A stretch of 64,000 nucleotides of DNA from Streptomyces sp. NBC_00513. GTDB taxonomy: Bacteria > Actinomycetota > Actinomycetes > Streptomycetales > Streptomycetaceae. Made by a program: the position numbers and the translations under genes. The DNA is taken from NCBI RefSeq assembly GCF_041431415.1, contig NZ_CP107845.1, forward strand, positions 1,798,001 to 1,862,000, given 5' to 3'. This document shows positions 35,101-42,280 of this stretch, piece by piece; positions within the stretch are counted from its first letter, which is position 1, and each line of letters begins with the position of its first letter. The notes beneath the pieces were generated by a model. That model saw only the letters and a program-made list of their open reading frames with translations, had not been told where the DNA came from and ran no database searches.

Positions 35101-35558
35101 GCGCTGTAGAAGGGCTCGGGCTGTCCGGCGTCGGGGAAGCCCGGGTGCGCGGGCTCGGCGTAGGCGGGCGCGACGGCCGCCTCGGGGTGGACGGGCGCGG
35201 GCTCGGTGTGGACGGGCGCCGCCGGCTCGGGGAACCGGGGTGCGGCGGCCGGGTCGGCGTATGCCGGGGCCGCGGACTGCTGCGCGTACTGCTCGTACGC
35301 GGGGGCCTCGTCGTACGCGGGGGCCGGCTCGATCGGGAAGGCCGGCGGCGGGACCAGCTGCGGATCGCTCCACGCGCCCTGGCCGCTCGGCATCAGCAGC
35401 AGTTCCTCGTCCTCCGGCTCGGCCGGATTGTCCACGAGGTCCTGGAAGGCGTAGCCCGCCGGGATCTGCGGCGGGACCGGGGCGGGGATGCTCTGCTGAT
35501 CCACCATGCCCGCGTTGTCCGGGTGGCCCTCGCCCGGAACCTGGCCGGTGTCAGTCAT
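32196..35558 (-). CDS. cobT: BluB-CobT fusion with long Pro/Glu/Ala-rich N-terminal region
   Basis: 1120-residue protein. Residues 1 to about 547 are low-complexity Pro, Ala, Glu and Val (repeated PEPEAP/VEPEPE-like units) and almost certainly disordered. Residues about 548-765 are a nitroreductase-fold BluB-type module (GYDEAERDAIQRVMRERRDIR, TAPSVGHSQPWDFV, GVGWVSFFDE) that would make dimethylbenzimidazole from reduced FMN. From about 768 to the end is CobT (IFAGDHGVHAQGV, GMGIGNTT-like GEMGIANTTVSAAL, GIGTG-like RGTGINDETHARK, AAIGGLEHAAIVG), which activates that base for the lower ligand of cobalamin. ATG start with GAGGGG nearby. The single chain joins synthesis and activation of the same base. 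Confidence 0.88.
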   Translation of the reverse strand: MTDTGQVPGEGHPDNAGMVDQQSIPAPVPPQIPAGYAFQDLVDNPAEPEDEELLLMPSGQGAWSDPQLVPPPAFPIEPAPAYDEAPAYEQYAQQSAAPAYADPAAAPRFPEPAAPVHTEPAPVHPEAAVAPAYAEPAHPGFPDAGQPEPFYSAGAHEAGGRDSGSLDLGGLLIPSPAAPPVPPAPATPSRRPLHMGPPVPEAGGLVRSLADRGPAAPQTPVTPMPIRQAGPPTTGPEYLDIPRAEDVPAAPQGEIPPQAGAPWAAEPVLPAPEVEPVAVAVEPESETPVEPTPHTPVEAAPPAEAEPADAQPVTANEPEPFVVPEPAAEAVEPAETAVPAEVPVPAGVPVPAEIPAPADVVEAPAPAEAAPAPQPEPAPEPVVAVEPPPVVVEAAPEIPQPVEAAPPAANEAPEGVVAPVEPQPLPAEAAESAEAVAAPAEPQAVEQAPVEAAAPVETVVTPEAPDQPEAPEAPVEPARPEAPAEPAAPAEQPEPDTAAAHPVEPAHPVAVAPEEAPETPAAPAAAEPVEVEVPEPLAAAPVGEPAPAGYDEAERDAIQRVMRERRDIRKGFRSDPIPHEVLLRVLEAAHTAPSVGHSQPWDFVVIRSAETRRTMHELAQRQREAYAKSLPKGRAKQFKELKIEAILDTPVNIVVTADPTRGGRHTLGRHTQPQMAPYSSALAVENLWLAARAEGIGVGWVSFFDEREMVRELGLPEHLEVVAYLCVGYVDEFPEEPELAQAGWSQRRPLAWVVHEETYGRRALPGAEPHDLLSETVAGIRPLDAKALGEAWERQKRMTKPAGALGMLEIISAQLAGLSRVCPPPIPEPAAVAIFAGDHGVHAQGVTPWPQEVTTQMVANFLGGGAVCNAFANQVGAEVCVIDVGVAGDLPATPGLLPRKVRPGTADMSVGPAMTREEAIAAIEVGIETARDLVAAGNKALLTGEMGIANTTVSAALISVFTGVDPGEVTGRGTGINDETHARKVEVVRRALELHQPDPADPIGVLAAIGGLEHAAIVGLLLGGASLRTPVILDGVSAGAAALVARAIAPEALSACIAGHRSAEPGHVAALNKLGLRPLVDLDLRLGEGTGALLALPLVQSAARAMHEVATFDSAGVTEK

Positions 35559-35795
35559 GCGTACCCCTCGCCCATCGGTGTTGCCTCTTCGATCGCCCGA
35601 CGCCCACGTGACCAACGAGCGGGGCCGCCGTGCGTCGCGTTCGTGTCTCGCCCGTACGCACGACAACCACTGAGCATTGTCGCGCTCGCCGGCCGCCGTG
35701 TCGGCCAGAAATCACCGCGGTCCGTTGTGGACTGCGCCACGTCGCGCGGTCCGCGGGCGGTACAGCCGATCGGTCAGCCTACCCCGGGCCCTTCC

Positions 35796-37010
35796 TCAGG
35801 TCCTGTCCGGGCGGTTCGCCGGGCGTTCGGCGGCCAGCAGGAAGACGACGGAGCGCTGCCGTTCGCTCCAGGAGCGGGTGTCGAGGCCGACGGACTGGAG
35901 CAGCGCGCACTCGACGGCGTACCCGTGTTCGGTGAGGGTGCGGCCGATGGCCTCGGCCTCGTCGCGGGTCGAGGCGTGGCTGACGATCCGCTCGGGGCGC
36001 CGGTCCGCGACGGCGGCGACGACCTCGGCTCCGCCTCCGCCGACCCGCACGACGTCGGGTTCGGGCAGGTCTTCGAGGACGTGGGGCGCACGGCCGTTCA
36101 CGATCTGGAGCTGTGTGCCCCGGCCGCGGGCGGCGGTGACGAGGCGGGCGCAGGCGTGCGGGTCCGCGTCGACGGCGATGACGGCGGCTCCGAACGCGGC
36201 GGCGTCCAGGGCGAGGGTGCCGGAGCCGGTGCCGATGTCCCAGACGAGGTCGCCGGGGCGCGGGCCGAGTCGGGCGAGCTGGGCGGCCCGCAGCAGGGCG
36301 GACTCGCCCTCGCCGGTGTCGGCCTGTGGTCGGGCCCACCCCCGGTCGCCTCCGGCGGCATGGCCGAGCAGCCAGCCGGGTTCGGCCGCGACGCCGCCGG
36401 CCTGGGCTGCGCCGCCGATGACGATGACGACGTTGGGGTCGCGCCAGGTGTGGTCGGCGACCCGGTCGGAGGTGAGGACGGTGACGCGTTCCCGTTCGGT
36501 GCCGAGTTCCTCGCAGATGACGAAGGTCCGGTGGACTCCGCCGAGCAGCAGGGCCAGTTCGGCGGGGCCCGCTCCGGGTGAGGTGAGGACGGCGACCTTG
36601 CCGTGGGCGCGGCAGACGTTGACGGCGCGGCGCAGGGTGCGGGGGTGGGCCACGACGACCTGGGCGTCGTCCCAGGGCATTCCGGCGCGGGCGAAGGCGG
36701 CGGCCACGGCCGAGACGGCGGGGACCACCTCGACTTCGAGGCCGTGTTCGGGGTCGCGCAGGGTGCGTACGACTCCGAAGAAGCCGGGGTCGCCGTCGGC
36801 CAGGACCACGGCGGTGCCGCGGTGGCCGGCGATCCGGCGGGCGGCGAGGCCGAGGCTGCCGAGGCGGATGCGTTCCGCGCCCGGGGGGACCTCGGGGAGC
36901 GCGAGGTGGTGGGCCGCGCCGGCCACGAGGGTGGCGGCGGAGAGCGCGGACCGGGCGGCCGCGGTCAAGGGCGAACCGTCCCAGCCGATCACCGTGACCC
37001 GGTCGGCCAT
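35796..37010 (-). CDS. cobL: Precorrin-6Y C5,15-methyltransferase (decarboxylating), CbiE-CbiT fusion
   Basis: 404-residue bifunctional corrin methyltransferase. The N-terminal CbiE half (to about 190) has the tetrapyrrole methylase fold (MADRVTVIGWDG, VVLADGDPGFFGV, VEVVPAVSAVAAAFARAGMPWDDAQVV). The C-terminal CbiT half has the SAM-binding motif VWDIGTGSGTLALDAAAFGA (about 262-281) and the decarboxylation region RAPHVLEDLPEPDVVRVGGGG. It methylates C5 and C15 of precorrin-6Y and removes the acetate carboxylate at C12 during cobalamin synthesis. Stands 237 bp upstream of the BluB-CobT gene on the same strand. ATG start. Length normal for CobL. Confidence 0.92.
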   Translation of the reverse strand: MADRVTVIGWDGSPLTAAARSALSAATLVAGAAHHLALPEVPPGAERIRLGSLGLAARRIAGHRGTAVVLADGDPGFFGVVRTLRDPEHGLEVEVVPAVSAVAAAFARAGMPWDDAQVVVAHPRTLRRAVNVCRAHGKVAVLTSPGAGPAELALLLGGVHRTFVICEELGTERERVTVLTSDRVADHTWRDPNVVIVIGGAAQAGGVAAEPGWLLGHAAGGDRGWARPQADTGEGESALLRAAQLARLGPRPGDLVWDIGTGSGTLALDAAAFGAAVIAVDADPHACARLVTAARGRGTQLQIVNGRAPHVLEDLPEPDVVRVGGGGAEVVAAVADRRPERIVSHASTRDEAEAIGRTLTEHGYAVECALLQSVGLDTRSWSERQRSVVFLLAAERPANRPDRT

Positions 37011-37071
37011 CGTCGTCAGTCTCCTGGGATGCGTCGGGGGGCGGGCACGGTGAGACTACCTGGTCATCGGG

Positions 37072-37752
37072 TCAGCTCCAGTCGGCCCCGACGGGGTATC
37101 CGCTCGCGTCGGCGCGCCGCCCGAACGCGTACTGGTCCCCGTGGCCGGGGTAGCCGTCGTAGCCCTCGCCGTCGTCGAGGTCCTCGGGGACCAGGCCCCA
37201 GACGATGAGGTCGCTGCGGGTCCCGGTCCAGCCTCCGGCGCCGGTCTGGGTGCGCACTATGCAGGCGTTGCGCAGGACGCCCTCGCTGATGCAGCCGATC
37301 TTCTGGGCGACCTGCTGGGAGGCGGCGTTGTCGGCGGCGGTGCGCAGTTCGAGGCGTTCGAACCCCCGGTCGCGGAAGAGCCATTGGGCGACGGCGAGCA
37401 CGGATTCGCTCGCGTAGCCCTCGCCCCGGGCCCAGGGGGCGGTGACGTAGCCGACCTCGGTGGTGAGGGTCCGCCAGTCGGTGTTCATCAGGCGGACGAA
37501 GCCGACGAGGCGGTGGGTGAGGAATTCGGTGACGGCCAGGACGATCCCGCGGCCCTCGGTGCGTTCGGCGTGGGACTCGCGGGTGGCCCAACGGTGTGCG
37601 TCGGCATGGGTGTAGGGGTGCGGGGCGCTGGTCCAGGCGGTGACGTGCTCGTCGTTCATCATCTCGGCGAGCGCGGTGACGTCCTCCACCTCGAAGGGGC
37701 GCAGCACCAGCCGGTCCGTGCTGATGGTGACGTCCGGGAAGGTGGTAGTCAT
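37072..37752 (-). CDS. GNAT family N-acetyltransferase (RimJ-like)
   Basis: 226-residue acetyltransferase of the RimJ/RimL-like branch: TDRLVLRPFEVEDVTALAEMMND at the N-terminus, VGFVRLMNTDWRTLTTEVGYVTAPWARGEGYASESVLAVAQWLF (about 88-132) containing the acetyl-CoA loop, and RLELRTAADNAASQQVAQKIGCISEGVLRNA (about 139-170). The C-terminal 40 residues are acidic and Gly/Tyr rich and look like an unstructured extension. ATG start with GGAG 7 bases upstream. Substrate unknown, possibly a protein N-terminus or an amino sugar. Confidence 0.83.
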   Translation of the reverse strand: MTTTFPDVTISTDRLVLRPFEVEDVTALAEMMNDEHVTAWTSAPHPYTHADAHRWATRESHAERTEGRGIVLAVTEFLTHRLVGFVRLMNTDWRTLTTEVGYVTAPWARGEGYASESVLAVAQWLFRDRGFERLELRTAADNAASQQVAQKIGCISEGVLRNACIVRTQTGAGGWTGTRSDLIVWGLVPEDLDDGEGYDGYPGHGDQYAFGRRADASGYPVGADWS

Positions 37753-37880
37753 GCGCAGCTCCATGCCTGAGACCGTGGTGCGACCGTGTTGCGGGACCGT
37801 TTGTGCGGGTCGTAGGCCACAGCATGCAGCATCGGCCGCGGGTTGTGCAGGACCGGGTTGCCCGGAAGCGGGCAGCGCGC

Positions 37881-37912
37881 GGCCCCGCACGCCGGCGGGG
37901 GCGTGCGGGGCC
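37881..37912 (-). terminator. Terminator of the metNIQ operon
   Basis: GGCCCCGCACGCC and its 13-bp perfect complement around GGCGGG, 17 bases beyond the metQ stop. Confidence 0.8.
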
Positions 37913-37928
37913 GAAGTACCGCTGTGGG

Positions 37929-38792
37929 TCAGGCCTTCGGGGCGCCGAAGGCGGAGACGACCGAGCCCTGGTACTTGTCCTCGATGAACTTCTTGACCTC
38001 GTCGGAGTTCAGGAGCTTGGCGAGCTTCTGGACGCGCGGGTCGTTCTGGTTCCCGTCCTTGACGGCGAGGAAGTTGGCGTACGGGTTGCCCTCGGCCTTC
38101 TCCAGGACCAGCGCGTCCTTGGCGGGCGCCAGGTTGGCCTCGATGGCGTAGTTGCCGTTGATGATGGCGGCGTCCACGTCGTTCAGGGCGCGCGGGACCG
38201 TGGCGGCCTCCAGCTCCTTGAACTCCAGGCCCTTCTTGTCGGTGATGTCGGACAGCTTGGCGCTGGTGCCGACACCCTCCTTGAGGGTGATCAGGTTGTT
38301 GGTGGCGAGCAGTTGGAGCGCGCGGCCCTCGTTGGTGGTGTCGTTGGGGACGGCGATCGTCTGGCCGGGCTTGATGTCACCGATGGCCTTGATCTTCTTG
38401 GAGTAGAGGCCGAGGGGCTCCAGGTGCACGTTCACGACGGGCACGATGTGCGTGCCGTTCTTCTTGTTGAAGTCGTCGAGGTACGGCTTGTGCTGGAAGT
38501 AGTTGCCGTCGACCTGGCCCTGCTCGGTGGCGGTGTTGGGCAGGACGTAGTCCGTGAACTCCTTCACCTCCAGCTTGAGGCCGTCCTTGGCCGCCAGCTT
38601 GTCCTTGACGAAGTTCAGGATGTCGGCGTGCGGGCTCGGGGACGCGGCGATGACCAGCGCCTTGCTCTCGTCCGCCTTGCCGCCGTCGGTCTTGGCGGAG
38701 GACGGGTCCGAGGAGGTGCCGCAGGCGGTGAGGCCGAGGGCGAGCGCGGCGGACGCGGCGGCGAAAGCGGTGAGCTTGATGTTCTTACGCAC
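37929..38792 (-). CDS. metQ: MetQ/NlpA-family methionine-binding lipoprotein
   Basis: 287-residue substrate-binding lipoprotein. The signal peptide is MRKNIKLTAFAAASAALALGLTAC, and the lipobox LTAC places the lipidated cysteine at residue 24. A flexible Ser/Asp linker follows, then the NlpA/MetQ fold with VIAASPSPHADIL, GNYFQHKPYLDDFNKKNGT and VPNDTTNEGRALQLLATNNL. It captures methionine outside the cell and delivers it to MetI/MetN. GTG start with AAAGG about 9 bases upstream. Last gene of the operon, 111 bp after metI and followed by the hairpin at 37881. Confidence 0.93.
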   Translation of the reverse strand: MRKNIKLTAFAAASAALALGLTACGTSSDPSSAKTDGGKADESKALVIAASPSPHADILNFVKDKLAAKDGLKLEVKEFTDYVLPNTATEQGQVDGNYFQHKPYLDDFNKKNGTHIVPVVNVHLEPLGLYSKKIKAIGDIKPGQTIAVPNDTTNEGRALQLLATNNLITLKEGVGTSAKLSDITDKKGLEFKELEAATVPRALNDVDAAIINGNYAIEANLAPAKDALVLEKAEGNPYANFLAVKDGNQNDPRVQKLAKLLNSDEVKKFIEDKYQGSVVSAFGAPKA

Positions 38793-38903
38793 GAAGAGTG
38801 CCTTTCATTGCTTGCAAGGGCGCGGATCGCGCGCGGTTCTTGCGGGGTGGTGGCCCAAGCACGACAAGTGCGGGCGCTCTGGGGGTGGGGGGTCTGGGGG
38901 GGG

Positions 38904-39572
38904 TCAGGCCGTGCGGCCGCGGCGGGCGAGGACGCGTACGACGCCGTCGCCGATCAGCTGGATCACGGTGACGAGGGCGATCAGGACCACGACGGTGGCG
39001 ACCATGAAGCCGGTCTCGAACCGCTGGAAGCCGTACGTGATGGCCTTGGAACCGAGTCCCTCGCCGCCGACGGCGCCCGCCATGGCGGAGTAGCCGACGA
39101 GGGTGATCACGGTGGTGGTGACGCCGGCGATCAGGGAGGGCAGGGCCTGGGGCAGCAGGACCTTGCCGACCAGGGTCGGTACGCCGCCGCCCATGGACTC
39201 GACGGCCTCGACGAGGCCGTGGTCCACCTCGCGGACGGCCGTCTCGACGAGCCGCGCGAAGAAGGGGATGGCGCCGATGGCGAGCGGGACGATCATGGCG
39301 GTGGGGCCGATGAAGGTGCCGACGACAGCCGTGGTGACCGGGATCAGGAAGATCAGCAGGATGATGAACGGCAGCGAGCGGCCGATGTTCACGATCACGC
39401 CGAGGACCTTGTTGAGCGGCTGGTTCCGCAGCAGGCCGCCCTTGTCGGTGAGGACGAGGAGGATGCCGATGGGCAGGCCGCCGACGACGGTCACCAGGGT
39501 GGACCACAGGACCATGTAGAGGGTGTCGTACGTGCCCTGGGTGAGCAGGGGCTGCATCTCGGACCAGGTCAC
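38904..39572 (-). CDS. metI: MetI methionine ABC transporter permease
   Basis: 222-residue permease with five to six hydrophobic helices. The EAA loop facing the ATPase is visible as EAVESMGGGVPTLVGKVLLPQALPSLIAG (about residues 122-150), and TLYMVLWSTLVTVVGGLPIGILLVLT forms the first helix pair. Its GTG start overlaps the metN stop (GTGA), so it is translationally coupled and sits in the same membrane complex as MetN and MetQ. Length and layout match MetI. Confidence 0.93.
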   Translation of the reverse strand: MTWSEMQPLLTQGTYDTLYMVLWSTLVTVVGGLPIGILLVLTDKGGLLRNQPLNKVLGVIVNIGRSLPFIILLIFLIPVTTAVVGTFIGPTAMIVPLAIGAIPFFARLVETAVREVDHGLVEAVESMGGGVPTLVGKVLLPQALPSLIAGVTTTVITLVGYSAMAGAVGGEGLGSKAITYGFQRFETGFMVATVVVLIALVTVIQLIGDGVVRVLARRGRTA

Positions 39573-40636
39573 TTGGCACCTTCCTTGACCAGTGCGTCGG
39601 TGATCGTGTTCACCGCGGTCTGTACGTCCTCGACCTCGTCGACCACGTCGATCTGGAGGCCCTGCTCCCGGAGGAAGCCCACGGGGACCACGTTGTCCTC
39701 GTAGCGGCCGGGCAGCTCGATCCGCATGCGGCCGATCTGCTTCCCGCCGACGGTGTCCATCGCGGCACCGAGGATCGATATGTCGATGTTGTAGGTCCGC
39801 GAGAGCTGGGAGATGACCGGGCGGGTCGCCGCCTCGCCGTGGAAGGTGACGTCGACGACCGTGCGGTCGGGGCCGGTGGCGGCGCCGCTGACCGGGAACA
39901 GTTCGGTGGCCAGCTCGGAGCCGGGGGTGGCCAGCAGTTCCGAGACGGTGCCGGACTCGATGACCCGGCCGTTCTTCATCAGCGCGGCGGAGTCGCAGAC
40001 GGCCTTGACCACGTCCATCTCGTGGGTGATCAGGAGGACGGTCAGGCCGAGCTGCCGGTTGAGGTCGCGCAGCAGTTGCAGGATCGAGCGGGTGGTCTCG
40101 GGGTCCAGGGCGCTGGTGGCCTCGTCGGAGAGCAGCACCTTGGGGTCGCCGGCCAGGGCGCGGGCGATGCCGACGCGCTGCTTCTGGCCGCCGGAGAGCT
40201 GGGCGGGGTAGGCCTTGGCCTTGTCGGCGAGGCCCACGAGGTCGAGGAGTTCGACGGCCTTGCGCGAGCGCTCGCGGCCGGAGATCCCGAGGATCTCCAG
40301 GGGCAGCTCGATGTTGGCCTGCACGGTGCGCGAGGACAGCAGGTTGAAGTGCTGGAACACCATGCCGATGCGGCTGCGGGCCTCGCGGAGCTCCTTGCCG
40401 GCTCGCCGGCCGCGGCCGGCGAGGGCGGTGAGGTCCACGCCGTCGACGGTGACGGTGCCGGTGGTGGGGCGCTCCAGCAGGTTCACGCAGCGGATGAGGG
40501 AGGACTTGCCGGCGCCGCTCTGGCCGATGACTCCGTAGACCTCGCCCTCGCGGACGTGGAGATCGACGCCGTCCAGGGCGGTGACCTCGCGGTCACGGGA
40601 CTTGTAGACCTTCGTGAGGCCCGATGTGGTGATCAC
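39569..40636 (-). CDS. metN: MetN methionine ABC transporter ATP-binding protein
   Basis: 355-residue ATPase with Walker A GQSGAGKSS (about residues 38-46), Q-loop FQHFN, signature LSGGQKQRVGIARAL (about 145), Walker B VLLSDEATSALD (about 166) and switch H in LLITHEMDVV. The C-terminal 100 residues form the NIL regulatory domain typical of MetN, which binds methionine and inhibits transport when the pool is high. GTG start with GGA 6-7 bases upstream. First structural gene of the operon; a 28-codon leader and a hairpin lie just upstream. Confidence 0.94.
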   Translation of the reverse strand: MITTSGLTKVYKSRDREVTALDGVDLHVREGEVYGVIGQSGAGKSSLIRCVNLLERPTTGTVTVDGVDLTALAGRGRRAGKELREARSRIGMVFQHFNLLSSRTVQANIELPLEILGISGRERSRKAVELLDLVGLADKAKAYPAQLSGGQKQRVGIARALAGDPKVLLSDEATSALDPETTRSILQLLRDLNRQLGLTVLLITHEMDVVKAVCDSAALMKNGRVIESGTVSELLATPGSELATELFPVSGAATGPDRTVVDVTFHGEAATRPVISQLSRTYNIDISILGAAMDTVGGKQIGRMRIELPGRYEDNVVPVGFLREQGLQIDVVDEVEDVQTAVNTITDALVKEGAK

Positions 40637-40802
40637 AGGAATTCCGTCGCTGTCGAGTGCACGGCGGTGCGGTGTGCCGGGCACGGGGCAAACATCAGGG
40701 GACGCGACACGGGACGAACCATCACGAATCGGCGATGGCGGCGCGTGCGCGGGGCAGGAGCGTTCCGGGTGTCACACGGTGGTGCCGGACGGGGCTCGGC
40801 CG

Positions 40803-40824
40803 GTCTCGCTTCGGGGCGCGAGAC
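40803..40824 (-). promoter_or_regulatory. Attenuator-like hairpin between leader peptide and metN
   Basis: GTCTCGC and GCGAGAC, perfect 7-bp stem with an 8-base loop, on the minus strand 15 bases beyond the leader stop. It is positioned for ribosome-stall-dependent attenuation. Confidence 0.55.
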
Positions 40825-40839
40825 TGCTGGGAGGGGCCC

Positions 40840-40926
40840 TCAGAAGGCGCGCATTCGACACATACAACGAGCACCGGGCGTCGTGGTCGCCTCGGTCGCA
40901 AGGGTGCGGCTGCTCGTCGTGGTCAT
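40840..40926 (-). CDS. Leader peptide with Cys-Met-Cys-Arg-Met run (28 aa)
   Basis: 28-residue reading frame upstream of metN, rich in Thr and Ser at the start and ending GARCMCRMRAF. Two Cys and two Met codons in five positions near the stop are what a translation-sensing attenuator for sulfur amino acids would show: a ribosome stalling at scarce Cys or Met would alter folding of the downstream hairpin at 40803. The ATG follows a possible -10 box (TTTACT, 6 bases away), so the mRNA may be leaderless. About 200 bases separate it from metN. Inference from position and composition; not a known entry I can name. Confidence 0.7.
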   Translation of the reverse strand: MTTTSSRTLATEATTTPGARCMCRMRAF

Positions 40927-41018
40927 GGGCCCAGTAAAGCAGACCTGTCACCTGACCGATCAATGCCGTCCGGATAGCGGACGAATATCGACCACATTCC
41001 GGACAGCGGCGATCAGTC

Positions 41019-41255
41019 TCAGCCGTCGGTCCGGATCGTCGTACCGGCGTCCGTGACCTGCGCGGACACGGCCGAGAGGTCCCGCACGACCACGTCCGCG
41101 ACGAGCTCCGCGGCGGTGTGCGTTGTGGTCAAGGCCACGGTCCGCATGCCGGCCGCCCGACCGGCGGCCAGGCCGGCGGGCGCGTCCTCGAAGACCACGC
41201 AGCGGGCCGGATCGACCCCGCGCCGGGCGGCGGCGAGCAGGAAGGGTTCCGGCCG
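41019..41255 (-). pseudogene. HAD hydrolase C-terminal remnant
   Basis: A 79-codon stretch that reads like the end of a phosphoglycolate-phosphatase-type HAD enzyme: RPEPFLLAAARRGVDPARCVVFEDAPAGLAAGRAAGMRTVALTTTH, followed by a short tail ending IRTDG and a stop. The motif IV acids are in VFEDAPAG. Upstream the frame loses HAD character at once: there is no DxDG nucleophile motif, no cap domain and no plausible start. The remainder to 41399 shows other-frame sequence without recognisable domains. Most likely the 3' scrap of a deleted gene. Confidence 0.6.
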
Positions 41256-41399
41256 AGTCCTCCACCTCCAGGGCGTCGACCCGCGTGAGGCCGGCGCCCG
41301 CGGGGGTGTCGTGCGCGTCCGAGGGCTTCATGCCCTCCAGGAAAGCCCGCGCCGAGGGGTGAGCGCATCGGGTCTTTCGGCCCGTAATACCCTCGCTGC

Positions 41400-41768
41400 A
41401 TGCTCGACGCCCTGACGGTCGCCATCGGTGTGGCCGCACTCGCCCTCGCCGCCTGGTGCGGTCACGCCGCACTGCGGGACCAGCCGACCAAGGACTGGCA
41501 CTTCATCGGCATGGCCGTGGTGACCGTGCTGGTCCTGGCCCAGCTGGTGATCGGCCTGGTGCGGCTGGGTCGGGGCGAGAAGGCCGACGAGGGCACGGTG
41601 ATCTTCGTGGCCTACCTGCTGGGCGCCTTCGCGGCGGTCCCGGCCGCGGGGATGCTCTCGCTCACCGAGCGGACCAAGTGGGGTTCGGTGACGGTGGCCG
41701 CGGGCGCGGTCGTCCTGGCCGTGCTCGAAGTACGCCTCTACGACATCTGGGGAACCGCCGGTGCCTGA
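41400..41768 (+). CDS. Small hypothetical membrane protein (122 aa)
   Basis: 122 residues with four hydrophobic helices (about 4-24, 35-57, 67-87 and 92-112) separated by short loops (RDQPTKDWHF, RLGRGEKADEGT). No family recognised. No ribosome site precedes the ATG, while TAATAC lies 9 bases upstream of it, so the message may be leaderless. Its end overlaps the start of the next gene by 8 bp, indicating a two-gene operon. Confidence 0.75.
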   Translation: MLDALTVAIGVAALALAAWCGHAALRDQPTKDWHFIGMAVVTVLVLAQLVIGLVRLGRGEKADEGTVIFVAYLLGAFAAVPAAGMLSLTERTKWGSVTVAAGAVVLAVLEVRLYDIWGTAGA

Positions 41769-42201
41769 CATGCCCGACACCGATTCCGCCGCGGCCCCGC
41801 CGGCCGGGGCGCGCGAGCGGCTGGTCTCCGGACCGGGGCTGCTGCTGGTCTGGCTGTACGGGGTGATCACGGTCGGCGCGGTCTCGCGTTCGGCCTACCA
41901 GATCTCCACCGAGTTCGATCGGGCCCCGCTGCCGTACGCCCTGTCGGGTGTGGCCGCGCTGGTCTACGCCTTCATCACGTACTCACTGGTGCGGGGCGGG
42001 GAGACGGCCCGCAAGGCGGCGCGGATCTGCTGCGCCGCCGAGCTGACCGGCGTACTCGTCGTGGGCACCTGGACGCTGGTGGAACCCGACGCCTTCCCGG
42101 ACGCGACCGTGTGGTCGGACTTCGGCAGGGGCTATCTGTTCATCCCGGTGATCCTGCCGATCACCGGAATGCTCTGGCTGCGCCGGCGCCGACAGGGTTG
42201 A
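41761..42201 (+). CDS. Hypothetical membrane protein (146 aa)
   Basis: 146 residues: a hydrophilic N-terminus of about 25 residues, then four membrane segments (about 26-45, 57-77, 85-107 and 123-140) and a basic tail RRRRQG. Unknown family. GTG 41761 overlaps the preceding stop by 8 bp; ATG 41770 is an alternative start just after that stop. Probably co-transcribed with the 122-residue membrane protein and forming a complex with it, which is inference. Convergent with the GNAT gene downstream. Confidence 0.75.
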   Translation: MPDMPDTDSAAAPPAGARERLVSGPGLLLVWLYGVITVGAVSRSAYQISTEFDRAPLPYALSGVAALVYAFITYSLVRGGETARKAARICCAAELTGVLVVGTWTLVEPDAFPDATVWSDFGRGYLFIPVILPITGMLWLRRRRQG

Positions 42202-42280
42202 GGACACCCCGCGGGGGCGGGCCGGCGGTGACGGTCGACCGACCCGAAGTGAGGGGCGGCCGACCGGCGGTGGCGGGAGG

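Noticed and set aside
35559..35795. Cobalamin riboswitch before the BluB-CobT gene
   Set aside because: No B12-box-like conserved sequence (such as GCCACTG or a kissing-loop core) could be found in this stretch.
31995..36581. Open frame of 1528 codons on the plus strand
   Set aside because: It lies antisense to cobT and cobL in very GC-rich DNA and reads as Gly/Arg/Asp-rich low complexity; the minus-strand proteins are clearly recognisable, so this is a shadow frame.
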